A stretch of 53,556 bases of DNA from UBA3103 sp002365855 (GCA_030627625.1 DAOURR010000006.1:1-53556); one strand, 5' to 3'; shown: positions 16,846 through 25,385, counted from the stretch's first letter. Translations and numbers: made by a program. Notes: a model not told the origin generated them from the letters alone.

Positions 16846-18396
16846 ATGCGTATTGTCACAGCTGGTGAAATGAAAGCGCTGGACATGGCCACAATAAAAG
16901 ATTATAGGATTTCCGGACTTGTTCTAATGGAAAACGCAGGCCGCCAGGTGGTAGAAGTGATCAAGGGTGTTCTTGGGGACGTGAGGGGGAAGGTCGTTAC
17001 CATTTTTATTGGTAAGGGCAATAATGGCGGAGATGGGCTGGTTGCAGCGCGACATCTGCTGAACATCGGCACCGAGGTTAAAGTTCTCTCGCTGTTTAAC
17101 GCTGATGAAATAGGCGGCGACGCGGGGATGAATCTTGAAATATGGCGGAAGATGGAGCAGAAAATATACTATCTCCACCAGGGCGACGCGATTAATATTG
17201 TCAAACTGGTGTTAATGAATACCGAACTGATCGTGGATGCTATATACGGTACTGGATTTCGCGGAAAAATCAGTGAAAAGACAGGCAGGGTCATCGAGGT
17301 CCTTAACGATAGCGGAAAGCCGATAGTGGCCGTAGATATACCTTCCGGTCTTGAAGCTGACACCGGCCGTGTCAATGGTCCCTGTATACGAGCGGACCAT
17401 ACAGTCACATTTGGTCTGCCAAAGCTGGGGCTGTTTCTTGAACCGGGCGCGGACTATGCCGGGCAGCTTACCGTTGCTGATATTTCCATACCTTCCATTT
17501 TGGTTGAGAGGACTGCTCCCCGAAGATACCTTATAACTTCCGAATTAGTGAGAGAGTGGCTCCCTTCCCGCCCCTCCTCCGCGCACAAGGGAAGTTTCGG
17601 CCGGGTGTTGATCGTGGCAGGCTCACGGGGTATGACTGGCGCCGCTTGTCTGGCCGGAGAAGGCGCCCTTAGGGCCGGCGCGGGGCTGGTAACGGTGGCT
17701 GTGCCGGAAACACTGCACGATATAATGGAGTCAAAACTAACCGAGGTTATGACGGTTCCTCTGCCGGACACTGGAAAAGGCACTCTCAGCAAGGGGGCGC
17801 GGCAGCGCATCCTGTCCCTGTTGAAAGGGATGGATGTGCTGGCTATAGGTCCCGGTCTCTCTCAGGTCCAAGAGGTGGTAACCCTGATTAGAGAGCTTCT
17901 GCCATCGGTTGGGGTACCCTGCTTGCTGGATGCTGACGCTCTTAACGCTTTATCCGGTGCAGGTGATATATTAAGCAAGGCTCAGGCGCCTGTAGTCATA
18001 ACACCTCATCCAGGTGAAATGGCCCGGTTGCTGGGATTAACAGTGAAGGAGATCCAGGATGACAGGCTCGGCGCCGCCAGAAAAGCTTCAACAACTTGGA
18101 ATGTGGTGTCCTTGTTAAAGGGAGCGCGCACCGTGGTAGCCTCACCTGACGGAGCTGTTTACATCAATCCTACCGGCAACCCGGGTATGGCCACCGGAGG
18201 AAGCGGCGACGTCCTGACAGGGGTTATTGCAGGCTTGCTCGCCCAGGGGTTGGAACCTGAGCCAGCCGCTGCGGCCGGCGCCTACATCCATGGTTTGGCA
18301 GGCGATTTGGCAGCCAGGGAAAAAGGTATGACGGGCATGATCGCAGGGGACATCCTGGCTGCTCTTCCTTCCGCATATAAAAAGCTTTCGTGGTAA
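16846..18396 (+). CDS. nnr: Bifunctional NAD(P)H-hydrate epimerase/dehydratase
   Basis: 516 aa. Repairs hydrated NADH/NADPH. N-terminal YjeF_N epimerase domain (about 1-215; GKGNNGGDGLVAARHL, VDIPSGLEADTG) fused to a C-terminal ribokinase-like ADP/ATP-dependent dehydratase domain (about 225-516; AHKGSFGRVLIVAGS, HPGEMARLLG, GGSGDVLTG near 451-458). Full length and intact. Directly downstream of acpS with an RBS in the acpS end. Confidence 0.95.
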   Translation: MRIVTAGEMKALDMATIKDYRISGLVLMENAGRQVVEVIKGVLGDVRGKVVTIFIGKGNNGGDGLVAARHLLNIGTEVKVLSLFNADEIGGDAGMNLEIWRKMEQKIYYLHQGDAINIVKLVLMNTELIVDAIYGTGFRGKISEKTGRVIEVLNDSGKPIVAVDIPSGLEADTGRVNGPCIRADHTVTFGLPKLGLFLEPGADYAGQLTVADISIPSILVERTAPRRYLITSELVREWLPSRPSSAHKGSFGRVLIVAGSRGMTGAACLAGEGALRAGAGLVTVAVPETLHDIMESKLTEVMTVPLPDTGKGTLSKGARQRILSLLKGMDVLAIGPGLSQVQEVVTLIRELLPSVGVPCLLDADALNALSGAGDILSKAQAPVVITPHPGEMARLLGLTVKEIQDDRLGAARKASTTWNVVSLLKGARTVVASPDGAVYINPTGNPGMATGGSGDVLTGVIAGLLAQGLEPEPAAAAGAYIHGLAGDLAAREKGMTGMIAGDILAALPSAYKKLSW

Positions 18397-18484
18397 TTCT
18401 AATGTGAGACTTTTTATATTAAAGATCACTTATCATTTCGGTAAAATTTATACTAAAAAATATGATTGGGGGGGGGGTATTTTT

Positions 18485-19603
18485 ATGATTATTGGCGTGC
18501 CTAAAGAGATCAAAGCAAACGAGGACCGTGTGGCGGCAACGGCAGCAGGGGTCCAGACCCTTACCGGGGCCGGACATACATTATTAATAGAGAGGGACGC
18601 CGGGCTGGGCAGCGGTATTAGCGACGAGGCTTATGTATCGGCCGGAGCCGAGCTGGTAGATAGCCCCGCCGAGATTTACAGCCGCGCCGATATGGTCGTC
18701 AAGGTGAAAGAACCACTTCCTCAGGAATATTCACTCCTGCGGGAAGGCCAGATCCTTTTTGCTTATCTGCACCTGGCCAGTGAGCCGGCTCTTACAAAAG
18801 CTTTGTTGAAAAGCAAAGCTATAGCCATAGCTTACGAAACGGTCCAGCTGGATAACGGAGCGCTGCCTCTGCTTACTACGATGAGCGAGGTCGCAGGAAA
18901 GATGGCTGTTCAGATAGGGGCTCACTACCTGGAAAAACCATACGGCGGCAGGGGTATCCTGCTGGGTGGTGTACCAGGGGTGCCTGCCGCAGACGTGGTG
19001 GTTATAGGCGCCGGAACAGTAGGAGCAACCGCAATCAGAGTAGCAGTAGGAATGGGGGCGCGGGTGACCGTCATTGACTGCAACCTCGAGCGTCTCCGCT
19101 ACCTGGATGAACTGTACAACGGCCGGATAAAAACCCTGGATGCGAGCCAGTTGAATATAGAGCAGTCAGTCCGCTACGCCGACCTGTTGATCGGGGCGCT
19201 GCTTATAGCTGGAGCAAAGGCGCCTAAGCTGGTTACTGAAAGAATGGTTATGCAGATGAAGCCGGGCTCGGTTATTGTGGATGTGGCGATAGACCAGGGT
19301 GGTTCAATTGAAACCATCGACCGTGTTACCACCCACAGTGAACCGGTATATAAAAAGCACGGTGTTATTCATTATGCTGTTGCAAACATGCCCGGTGCAG
19401 TAGCAAGAACTTCTACTTTTGCTCTCGCCAACGCCACTTTGCCCTTCGCCCAAGAGTTGGCCGACCGGGGTTATCTGAACGCTGTCCTGAACAACCGGGC
19501 CCTGGCCCGCGGTGTGAATACTTATAAAGGAAAGCTGACTTGTCGAGCGGTCGGTGAATCCCTTAATTTGGATTGCTATGAGCTTAACGAAATTTTAAAA
19601 TAA
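18485..19603 (+). CDS. ald: Alanine dehydrogenase
   Basis: 372 aa. NAD-dependent oxidative deamination of L-alanine to pyruvate and ammonia. Signatures IGVPKEIKANEDRVA, VKVKEPLPQEY, MSEVAGKMAVQIGA, the Rossmann stretch VVIGAGTVGATAIRVA, and HYAVANMPGAVARTST. The start is ATG 18485 after a GGGGGGGG run; the frame is open further up to 18404 but without family sequence. Separate transcription unit after nnr. Confidence 0.96.
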   Translation: MIIGVPKEIKANEDRVAATAAGVQTLTGAGHTLLIERDAGLGSGISDEAYVSAGAELVDSPAEIYSRADMVVKVKEPLPQEYSLLREGQILFAYLHLASEPALTKALLKSKAIAIAYETVQLDNGALPLLTTMSEVAGKMAVQIGAHYLEKPYGGRGILLGGVPGVPAADVVVIGAGTVGATAIRVAVGMGARVTVIDCNLERLRYLDELYNGRIKTLDASQLNIEQSVRYADLLIGALLIAGAKAPKLVTERMVMQMKPGSVIVDVAIDQGGSIETIDRVTTHSEPVYKKHGVIHYAVANMPGAVARTSTFALANATLPFAQELADRGYLNAVLNNRALARGVNTYKGKLTCRAVGESLNLDCYELNEILK

Positions 19604-19647
19604 CTTTTTACCTTTCCTCATTGTTGTTAGATACATGTGTTGTATGC

Positions 19648-19688
19648 CGTAAAGGGTTTTGGACGCTTGAGAGCCAAAACCCTTTACG
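19648..19688. repeat. Perfect 15-bp inverted repeat downstream of ald
   Basis: Arms 19648-19662 and 19674-19688 are perfectly complementary around an 11-base loop. No T tract follows on either strand, so it is not a classical intrinsic terminator. It may be a transcript 3' end-stabilising hairpin or a factor-dependent stop for ald. Confidence 0.6.
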
Positions 19689-19745
19689 TGGTAATAGGGA
19701 CGTTGTTGCAACTTCTTTTGACTAGATATATTTTTATTGAGCAGT

Positions 19746-19771
19746 GTAACCTTTGAGTTTAGCTATTCGTT
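19746..19771 (+). promoter_or_regulatory. Candidate ECF sigma promoter (autoregulatory)
   Basis: GTAACC (19746-19751), 16 bases, then CGTT (19768-19771). The AAC core and the CGT at this spacing match SigM/SigW-type promoters. It lies just upstream of the ECF sigma gene, and the same AACC-N16-CGT layout precedes the second ECF gene at 28365, which supports autoregulation. Confidence 0.55.
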
Positions 19772-19805
19772 ATTTTATTGAAAGACGGTGTTGGAGGCAG
19801 TAGTT

Positions 19806-20300
19806 TTGAAAACTCTGGACGACCTTTACCGGCACAACATGAATGACCTGTACAGATACCTGCTTCGTCTTTCGGGTCACCCCCAGACGGCTGAAGATCT
19901 GGTTCAGGACACCTTTATCAAAGCTTATGAGTACCTGGAAAATTATCAAGGTGAAAAGGTCCGTCCCTGGCTGTTCCGTGTCGCCCATAACACATATATT
20001 GACTGGTATCGCCGGGAAAAACGGCGGGTAAAGACAGATCCAAGCTTGATTGCAAACCTTAATGCGGGAACAGCGCCGAGCCCCGAAGAGTGTTACCAGT
20101 TAAAGGAAAGCCTGAACAGCTGGCTGGAGGCGGTTCACTCTCTGCCGGAGAAGAGTCGTCAGGTAGCTCTGCTAAGGGACTATCATGATTTTACCTACCA
20201 GGAGATAGCCCATATCCTGGATGCCAGTCTTACCAGTATAAAGGTAACGCTGTTCCGGGCCCGTCAAAAAATTAAAGAGGTGATGGAAAATGAACTGTGA
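19806..20300 (+). CDS. ECF RNA polymerase sigma factor
   Basis: About 164 aa from TTG 19806 (GGAGG at 19793-19797); GTG 19788 would add six residues. Region 2 (NDLYRYLLRLSGHPQTAEDLVQDTFIKAY, RPWLFRVAHNTYIDWYRREKR) and region 4 (SLPEKSRQVALLRDYHDFTYQEIA, SIKVTLFRARQKIKE) are clear. Together with its neighbour it resembles the SigM-YhdL system. It overlaps the anti-sigma gene by 11 bases. Confidence 0.9.
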   Translation: MKTLDDLYRHNMNDLYRYLLRLSGHPQTAEDLVQDTFIKAYEYLENYQGEKVRPWLFRVAHNTYIDWYRREKRRVKTDPSLIANLNAGTAPSPEECYQLKESLNSWLEAVHSLPEKSRQVALLRDYHDFTYQEIAHILDASLTSIKVTLFRARQKIKEVMENEL

Positions 20301-21540
20301 GGAATTCCAAAAGATAAAGCAAAAGTATCTGCAGGGGGATGTTTCACCCGGAGAGGAAAAGGCTGCTGAAGCGCATGTGGAGAGCTGCCCGGACTGCCGG
20401 CAAATCCTTGATGATTGCCTTGCCGCCATTGAAAAGGATAGTACAGGCCTAAAAAAAGAATGGTCTGAAACCTTAACGGGCAATGGACTGAACGAAAAAA
20501 AACAGCGCGGTATTTTACTTCGGGCCAAATATAAAAACCGCATCAGCATAGCAGTTTTTTTGCTTATGCTCCTGGCTGCCTTTAACATTGCCGGCAGCGT
20601 TCTTTCCAGCTTGTACTACAACTGGGGCGGGGAGAACTCACAGCTTTACCGGACACAAAAGACGGCAGCGCTCCTGACCGAGTTCACCTTTCCCAACGTG
20701 ACCATGCCCCTGAGTTTCGCTCCGCATACAAATTTCTTTTCCCGGGCGGGCTGGGGGCATAGCAGCGTGGAAATAAAACCGTATTTTGTTGTCAGAGGAA
20801 ATTATGCCCTGCAAAAACAGGTGGGTAGAGAAGGCATGGTGATTGGTCATCTGAATGTGACCCAGCTTTTTTCCTCGGTGATAACCCAGAGGCAGTGGAA
20901 AAACGATTCATACCAGAACTACCTTTACTTTTACCATCCGGATCAGCTCTCTGACCTGAGTGATAATGGCCGTTACCTGGCTGCAGTATCGGAGGAAACC
21001 TGGCAGGCCCTGGATATTTTGCCCGAGGGAACTGTGGCTGAATTAGCCTTTTCCTTTTGGGAGACTTACTCCATAGACCAGGTCAAGACCATGCTGGACG
21101 AATTTGATTTAGATATTACCTGGTATGCCCTGACTACCGGGGTGGAGGGGACATCCCGGGATCGCCAGGCGCCACTGTCTACTAACGATGGGGCCTGGGG
21201 TATGCCCGACCTGTCCCGGAACATGTTAACTCAATACTCCCCGGTTTCCGATAATGATAGCGCCCTGCGTGAGGAATACTTTGTTGAATCAATGAAGTTC
21301 CTGGTTGAAAATAAGAAAATAGCTGAGCGCATTTACCAGGGAAACCGGAAACAGCTTCTCCTTGAGCAGCGGTACCAGTATATAAAAGATAACGGTATCC
21401 AGGTTTACGGGGTGGTCGTCACCGGTCCTGTCAAGGAATTATTAAAGCTGCAAAAGCTGGATGCTGTCCATTCCCCTGCATTAGGGGACGTAGAGCTGTG
21501 GAACTGGTTTAACCGCAGCTTTAGCGGAAGAATTTATTAA
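20290..21540 (+). CDS. Membrane anti-sigma factor (YhdL/Sigma_reg type)
   Basis: 416 aa. N-terminal zinc-finger-like anti-sigma domain (HVESCPDC with an upstream Cys at residue 3), one transmembrane helix (about 77-98), then a large extracytoplasmic region matching the sigma-factor-regulator N and C domains (KPYFVVRGNYALQKQVGREGMVIGHLNVTQLFSS; VYGVVVTGPVKELLKL). It should hold the upstream sigma factor at the membrane until an envelope signal releases it. ATG 20290 overlaps the sigma gene. Confidence 0.85.
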   Translation: MNCEEFQKIKQKYLQGDVSPGEEKAAEAHVESCPDCRQILDDCLAAIEKDSTGLKKEWSETLTGNGLNEKKQRGILLRAKYKNRISIAVFLLMLLAAFNIAGSVLSSLYYNWGGENSQLYRTQKTAALLTEFTFPNVTMPLSFAPHTNFFSRAGWGHSSVEIKPYFVVRGNYALQKQVGREGMVIGHLNVTQLFSSVITQRQWKNDSYQNYLYFYHPDQLSDLSDNGRYLAAVSEETWQALDILPEGTVAELAFSFWETYSIDQVKTMLDEFDLDITWYALTTGVEGTSRDRQAPLSTNDGAWGMPDLSRNMLTQYSPVSDNDSALREEYFVESMKFLVENKKIAERIYQGNRKQLLLEQRYQYIKDNGIQVYGVVVTGPVKELLKLQKLDAVHSPALGDVELWNWFNRSFSGRIY

Positions 21541-21670
21541 AATAGAAAAGCAGGTTTGCCGCTCTGATCAGAAATATTTTTTCAAAAATGCAGTATTAAG
21601 TATTGCGTATTATGGAATATTGTATACAATATAATCAAGAGCGAAGAATTTGAGGAGGAGGTTTACAAAA

Positions 21671-21766
21671 ATGAAATACTTGTTCTTCTCCCTGGCAACA
21701 CTATCAACATACGTTCTTGTATACATCTTCTTGCTTTGGGACAACCACAATCCGCAGCACCGCTGA
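21671..21766 (+). CDS. 31-residue membrane microprotein
   Basis: ATG 21671 with an exceptionally strong ribosome site (GGAGGAGG, 21654-21661) starts a 31-codon gene. The product is MKYLFFSLATLSTYVLVYIF plus LLWDNHNPQHR: one membrane helix and a short polar, His-containing tail. It stands alone between the anti-sigma gene and an intrinsic terminator, which argues for a genuine small transcript. A TATAAT lies at 21630-21635 but no good -35 is visible. Function unknown. Confidence 0.65.
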   Translation: MKYLFFSLATLSTYVLVYIFLLWDNHNPQHR

Positions 21767-21821
21767 AAGTACGATGAGCCGAAAAAGGTATGAGCTTAAT
21801 ATGGGTTTTAATTTGAACCTC

Positions 21822-21847
21822 ACCCTGTTAACAGGGTTTTGTTTTTT
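21822..21847 (+). terminator. Intrinsic terminator after the microprotein gene
   Basis: A perfect 16-base palindrome (21822-21837, ACCCTG/CAGGGT arms around TTAA) is followed by TTTTGTTTTTT. It separates the microprotein from alr. Confidence 0.85.
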
Positions 21848-21910
21848 ATGGAGGAAATAATGTTTAAACTGAGAATATTAATAACAACCTTTTGTTGAGA
21901 GGTGTTTATT

Positions 21911-23035
21911 TTGTCTGTTTTTCCAGTTTGGGCGGAAATCGATTTAAAAGCCGTTGCTCATAATGTGCGGGAGATCCGCAGTGTTACCATGCCCTCAGCC
22001 AAAGTTATGACGGTCGTCAAGGCCAACGGTTACGGACACGGTGCGCTGGAAGTAAGCCGGGTGGCTTTGGTTAATGGCGCTGACTGCCTGGGAGTAGCCC
22101 GGGTGGAGGAGGGCGTGGCGATACGCCGTGCCGGCATTAATGCGCCGGTTTTGATCCTTGGTTACTCCCCACCGGAACTATCCAGGGAAGTGGTACGCCA
22201 CCGTTTGGCACAAGGTGTCTTAACCAGGGACATGGCCATGTATTTGGCGGACGCTGCCGCAGCAGAGAAGACGCGGGCGAAAGTGCATTTAAAAGTGGAT
22301 ACGGGTATGGGACGAGTTGGCTGGGTGGCAGGACCAGGCGCTGTCAAGGAGATTCTGGAGCTGGCACAAAACCCGTTTTTGGAAATAGAGGGGCTGTATA
22401 CCCACTTCGCGTCAGCCGATGAATTGGACAAACAGTATACCAGGGAGCAATATTATAAATTTGCCGGGCTGGTAGAAGATTTAAGAAAAAACGGGCTTGA
22501 AGTACCGGTCAAGCACGCGGCAAACAGCGCTGCGATAATGGAAATGCCGGAGACCCATATGGACATGGTCAGGGCGGGAATAATTGTTTACGGCCTTTAC
22601 CCTTCCGCTGAGGTGGACCATACCAGGGTCAGGCTTAAGCCGGCCATGTCCCTGAAAGCTACGGTAGCTCATGTCAAAGAAGTGCCCGCAGGCTTCAAAG
22701 TGAGCTATGGCCGAACTTTCAGCACAAGCAGGCCCACGGTGATAGCAACTCTCCCCCTGGGCTATGCCGACGGGTACACCAGACTGCTGTCTTCCAAGGG
22801 GGAAGCCCTCCTGCAAGGCCAGAGGGCGCCTGTGGTGGGCCGGGTTACGATGGACCAGTTAATGGTTGACGTGGGTCACATTCCCGGAGTAAAAACAGGC
22901 GATGAGGCCGTTCTTATTGGGTCCCAGGGAAGCCAGTCAATAACGTCGGACGAGGTGGCGGCGAAGCTTGGAACTATTAATTACGAAATAGTCTGCATGG
23001 TCAGCTACCGCGTCCCGAGGGTATATATACGTTAA
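21911..23035 (+). CDS. alr: Alanine racemase
   Basis: About 374 aa. PLP enzyme providing D-alanine for peptidoglycan. PLP-binding Lys at K37 (VVKANGYGHG), WAEIDLKAVAHN at the N-terminus, HLKVDTGMGR, HAANSAA and the catalytic Tyr segment VSYGRTF. TTG 21911 with GAGAGGTG (21897-21904) is preferred over GTG 21902. Single gene unit preceding the ammonium cluster. Confidence 0.95.
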   Translation: MSVFPVWAEIDLKAVAHNVREIRSVTMPSAKVMTVVKANGYGHGALEVSRVALVNGADCLGVARVEEGVAIRRAGINAPVLILGYSPPELSREVVRHRLAQGVLTRDMAMYLADAAAAEKTRAKVHLKVDTGMGRVGWVAGPGAVKEILELAQNPFLEIEGLYTHFASADELDKQYTREQYYKFAGLVEDLRKNGLEVPVKHAANSAAIMEMPETHMDMVRAGIIVYGLYPSAEVDHTRVRLKPAMSLKATVAHVKEVPAGFKVSYGRTFSTSRPTVIATLPLGYADGYTRLLSSKGEALLQGQRAPVVGRVTMDQLMVDVGHIPGVKTGDEAVLIGSQGSQSITSDEVAAKLGTINYEIVCMVSYRVPRVYIR

Positions 23036-23103
23036 ACCGGAATTCATACGTTATTGCCACCTGAAGTATAGCTTCATATTTACAATTTATTTCCCGTGCG
23101 CTC

Positions 23104-23132
23104 TTGCATGGGTTTCTTTCAACGATTATAAT
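23104..23132 (+). promoter_or_regulatory. Sigma-A promoter of glnB-amtB
   Basis: TTGCAT (23104-23109), 17 bases, TATAAT (23127-23132). The predicted start at about 23139 falls directly on the first ANTAR-type hairpin. Confidence 0.75.
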
Positions 23133-23140
23133 ATGGTATA

Positions 23141-23213
23141 GATACAAGGTCGTATCAAGGGCCAATGATGTCCTAATACCTCATGCAAAGGTATTTAGGG
23201 CGTTTATTTTTTT
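23141..23213 (+). promoter_or_regulatory. ANTAR-type antitermination leader upstream of glnB
   Basis: Hairpin 1 has GATAC/GTATC (23141-23145, 23152-23156) with a six-base loop AAGGTC. Hairpin 2 (23159-23174) has loop AATGAT and a bulged G-C stem. The 3' side of hairpin 2 (GTCCT, 23170-23174) is also the start of a long terminator stem (23170-23201) followed by a T run to 23213. Formation of hairpin 2 therefore excludes the terminator. Both loops have A1 and G4, the rule known for ANTAR-domain targets. Confidence 0.7.
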
Positions 23214-23251
23214 CCTCCAAAAATATGAAAACAACAAGGGGGTTGTTTAAG

Positions 23252-23590
23252 TTGAAAAAAATTGAGGCTATCATTCGTCCTGAAAAACTGGAGGAGGTTA
23301 AGGATGCTCTTGGTAAGTACGGAATACACGGGATGACAGTAACCCAGGTAGTTGGTTGCGGACTTCAAAAGGGCAGGGTAGGAGTCTACCGTGGGCACGA
23401 GTACAGTATCAATCTGCTGCCGAAATTGAAAATAGAAATTGTGCTGAGAGACTTCAGGGTTCAGGATGTGGTTGATATTATTGCAGAAAATTCCCGCACC
23501 GGTGCGGTCGGAGACGGCAAAATATTTATCTATCCTGTCGAAAACGCTGTCCGGGTAAGAACCGGGGAATCCGGGGAGGACGCTCTTTAA
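23252..23590 (+). CDS. glnB: Nitrogen regulatory protein P-II (first copy)
   Basis: 112-residue P-II signal protein binding ATP/ADP and 2-oxoglutarate. The T-loop YRGHEYSINLL has Tyr at position 51, the classical uridylylation site. NSRTGAVGDGKIFIYPVENAVRVRTGE matches the B/C-loop region. TTG 23252 after AAGGGGG gives the standard N-terminus (KKIEAIIRPEKLEEV); the open frame upstream lies inside the leader. Pairs with the downstream amtB, which P-II proteins plug when nitrogen is sufficient. Confidence 0.95.
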   Translation: MKKIEAIIRPEKLEEVKDALGKYGIHGMTVTQVVGCGLQKGRVGVYRGHEYSINLLPKLKIEIVLRDFRVQDVVDIIAENSRTGAVGDGKIFIYPVENAVRVRTGESGEDAL

Positions 23591-23608
23591 AAACAAGTAA
23601 CAAAGTAT

Positions 23609-23688
23609 ACAGGAGATGATTCCTGTCGGGCAAAGACGCTCTGCGGCCCGGGTATTAAACCCGCGGTCCATGCGTCTTTTTTATTTTA
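23609..23688 (+). promoter_or_regulatory. ANTAR-type antitermination leader between glnB and amtB
   Basis: Hairpin 1 has ACAGGA/TCCTGT (23609-23614, 23621-23626) with loop GATGAT. Hairpin 2 has GGGC/GCTC (23628-23631, 23638-23641) with loop AAAGAC. The loop and 3' arm of hairpin 2 (AAAGACGC) are the 5' arm of the terminator, pairing with GCGTCTTT at 23672-23679 before a T-rich tail. The leader is placed so that readthrough from glnB into amtB is itself gated. Confidence 0.75.
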
Positions 23689-23716
23689 TACGTATTCAAT
23701 AGGGAGGGCTAAAAAA

Positions 23717-25093
23717 GTGGAAATTAGTATTCAGGAATTGGCGTCAGGTATAGATACGGTATGGGTTTTGCTCTGCGCCGCCCTGGTCTTTCTCATGGAA
23801 GGAGGCTTCGCCTTTCTCGAAGCAGGTTTTATCAGGGCCAAAAATTCCATCAATATAGTTATGAAGGTATTCACTGATACCACCTTTGGGATGTTGAGTT
23901 TTTGGGCTATCGGTTTCGGTATCATGTACGGGCTGGACAAGGCGGGGCTGTTTGGGACCACAGGTTTCTTTATTATGGGAAACCTCGATCATATCCAGTT
24001 AAGAATTCCCATTTACGCCTACTGGCTTTTTCAGGCGGCTTTCGCTATGGCCATGGTGTCCATTCTATCAGGCGCGGTTGCCGAGCGCATGAAATATGGT
24101 CCTTATATTATATATGTTATACTGGCAACCGCCTTTATCTATCCCATAGCAGGGCATTGGGTCTGGGCGGTTGACGGATGGCTGGGTAAACTGGGTATGC
24201 TGGACTTCGCCGGCTCAACGGTTGTTCACGCTGTGGGCGGCTGGAGCGCCCTGGCTGCGGTTATGGTGCTGGGGCCCAGGATAGGTAAGTATAACGAGGA
24301 CGGTACAATCAACGTCCTGCCTGCTCACAACCTGCACCTGGCTTTTTTGGGTACATTCATTCTCTGGTTTGGCTGGTTTGGGTTTAATCCCGGCAGTTCT
24401 CTTGCTGGCCTGGACCTCAATATTGCCAGGATAGCCGTGACGACAAACCTGGCAGTGGCTGCCGGCGGTGTTATGGGCATTTTAATAACCATGTTCAGAT
24501 ACGGCAAGGCCGACCCGAGCATGGCTATGAACGGAGCACTGGGGGGATTGGCCGCAATCACGTGCGGTACTGCCTTTGTCGGTCCCGGCAGCGCTGTGAT
24601 TATTGGCGCTGTTGCCGGTACGTTGGTTGTCCTGGCGGTTGGCGTATTTGACCGGATGAGAGCAGACGACCCTGTGGGGGCCATCGCGGTACACGGTGTA
24701 GCTGGAACATGGGGCACTATCGCTCTTGGTCTTTTTGCCCAGGAAAAAGGCCTTTTCTATGGCGGCGGCGCCGGACTCCTTGCCGTGCAGACTCTGGGTG
24801 TTCTGGTAGTATCAGCTTTTGCCTTTACGGTTACATATGCTATTTTCAGCGCTCTTAAGCAAACTGTGGGCATCAGAGTATCTGCCGAGGTTGAGTTTGA
24901 GGGACTGGATATTAATGAACATGGTATGCCCGCTTACACCGGTCTTGTAGCCAACCCGCTTTATGACGTGGAAGAAGGCACTGCTCATCACCTATCCGGC
25001 TTGCAACGGCACGGAGCTGCGTTAGCGTCACCACAGGCGGTAATAGGTAGAAAACAAAAAAAAATATTTTTCAAAAAACCTATTGACAGCTAG
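23717..25093 (+). CDS. amtB: Ammonium transporter Amt (first copy)
   Basis: 458 aa with about 11 membrane helices. Amt/Rh family ammonium channel. The twin-His pore segments are visible in GSTVVHAVGGWSAL and AVHGVAGTWGT, with LWFGWFGFNPGSS between them. It begins without a signal peptide (MEISIQELASGIDTVWVLLCAALVFLMEGGFAFLEAGF) and has a long hydrophilic C-terminus ending in a basic KKIFFKKPIDS. It belongs to a different Amt subtype from the second copy. GTG 23717 follows GGGAGGG. Confidence 0.93.
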   Translation: MEISIQELASGIDTVWVLLCAALVFLMEGGFAFLEAGFIRAKNSINIVMKVFTDTTFGMLSFWAIGFGIMYGLDKAGLFGTTGFFIMGNLDHIQLRIPIYAYWLFQAAFAMAMVSILSGAVAERMKYGPYIIYVILATAFIYPIAGHWVWAVDGWLGKLGMLDFAGSTVVHAVGGWSALAAVMVLGPRIGKYNEDGTINVLPAHNLHLAFLGTFILWFGWFGFNPGSSLAGLDLNIARIAVTTNLAVAAGGVMGILITMFRYGKADPSMAMNGALGGLAAITCGTAFVGPGSAVIIGAVAGTLVVLAVGVFDRMRADDPVGAIAVHGVAGTWGTIALGLFAQEKGLFYGGGAGLLAVQTLGVLVVSAFAFTVTYAIFSALKQTVGIRVSAEVEFEGLDINEHGMPAYTGLVANPLYDVEEGTAHHLSGLQRHGAALASPQAVIGRKQKKIFFKKPIDS

Positions 25094-25111
25094 ATTATAA
25101 CGGACTAGAAT
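25083..25111 (+). promoter_or_regulatory. Sigma-A promoter of amtB2-glnB2
   Basis: TTGACA (25083-25088), 17 bases, TAGAAT (25106-25111), overlapping the stop of the first amtB. The start site would fall at about 25118, eleven bases before the first leader hairpin. Confidence 0.8.
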
Positions 25112-25128
25112 TACTATAAGTTAACTGG

Positions 25129-25197
25129 TGATACGAAGCAGTATCAAACGGCAGAGACGCTTTTCAGGAAAGGGATCTTTCTTGAAAAGCTTTTTTG
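25129..25197 (+). promoter_or_regulatory. ANTAR-type antitermination leader upstream of second amtB, unit 1
   Basis: Hairpin 1 has TGATAC/GTATCA (25129-25134, 25141-25146) with loop GAAGCA. Hairpin 2 (25150-25161) has loop AGAGAC. Its 3' arm GCTT begins the terminator stem 25159-25190 (GCTTTTCA paired with TGAAAAGC, inner GAAAG/CTTTC), followed by TTTTTT. Confidence 0.72.
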
Positions 25198-25222
25198 TTC
25201 ACCACAAGGTTGTAACTGAATC

Positions 25223-25274
25223 GAGCAGTGACGCTCTCAAGGCAGGTTTTTGGCCCTGCCGCGAGGGCGTTTTC
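25223..25274 (+). promoter_or_regulatory. ANTAR-type antitermination leader upstream of second amtB, unit 2
   Basis: A second hairpin, GAGC/GCTC (25223-25226, 25233-25236) with loop AGTGAC, again overlaps a terminator. ACGCTCTC (25231-25238) pairs with GAGGGCGT (25263-25270) around an inner GGCAGG/CCTGCC stem, ending in TTTT. A first partner hairpin is weaker here. Two serial gates therefore precede this amtB. No gene is seen between 25275 and 25385. Confidence 0.6.
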
Positions 25275-25385
25275 TGTTATAAGGGAGCAGCAGAAATACT
25301 TCTGCCGGAGTAGGCGCCAACTTCGACAGGAGACATTAAGGTGGTTCCCACTCAAGGTCTAATAAGATAACAGGAGGTTGTAGCG

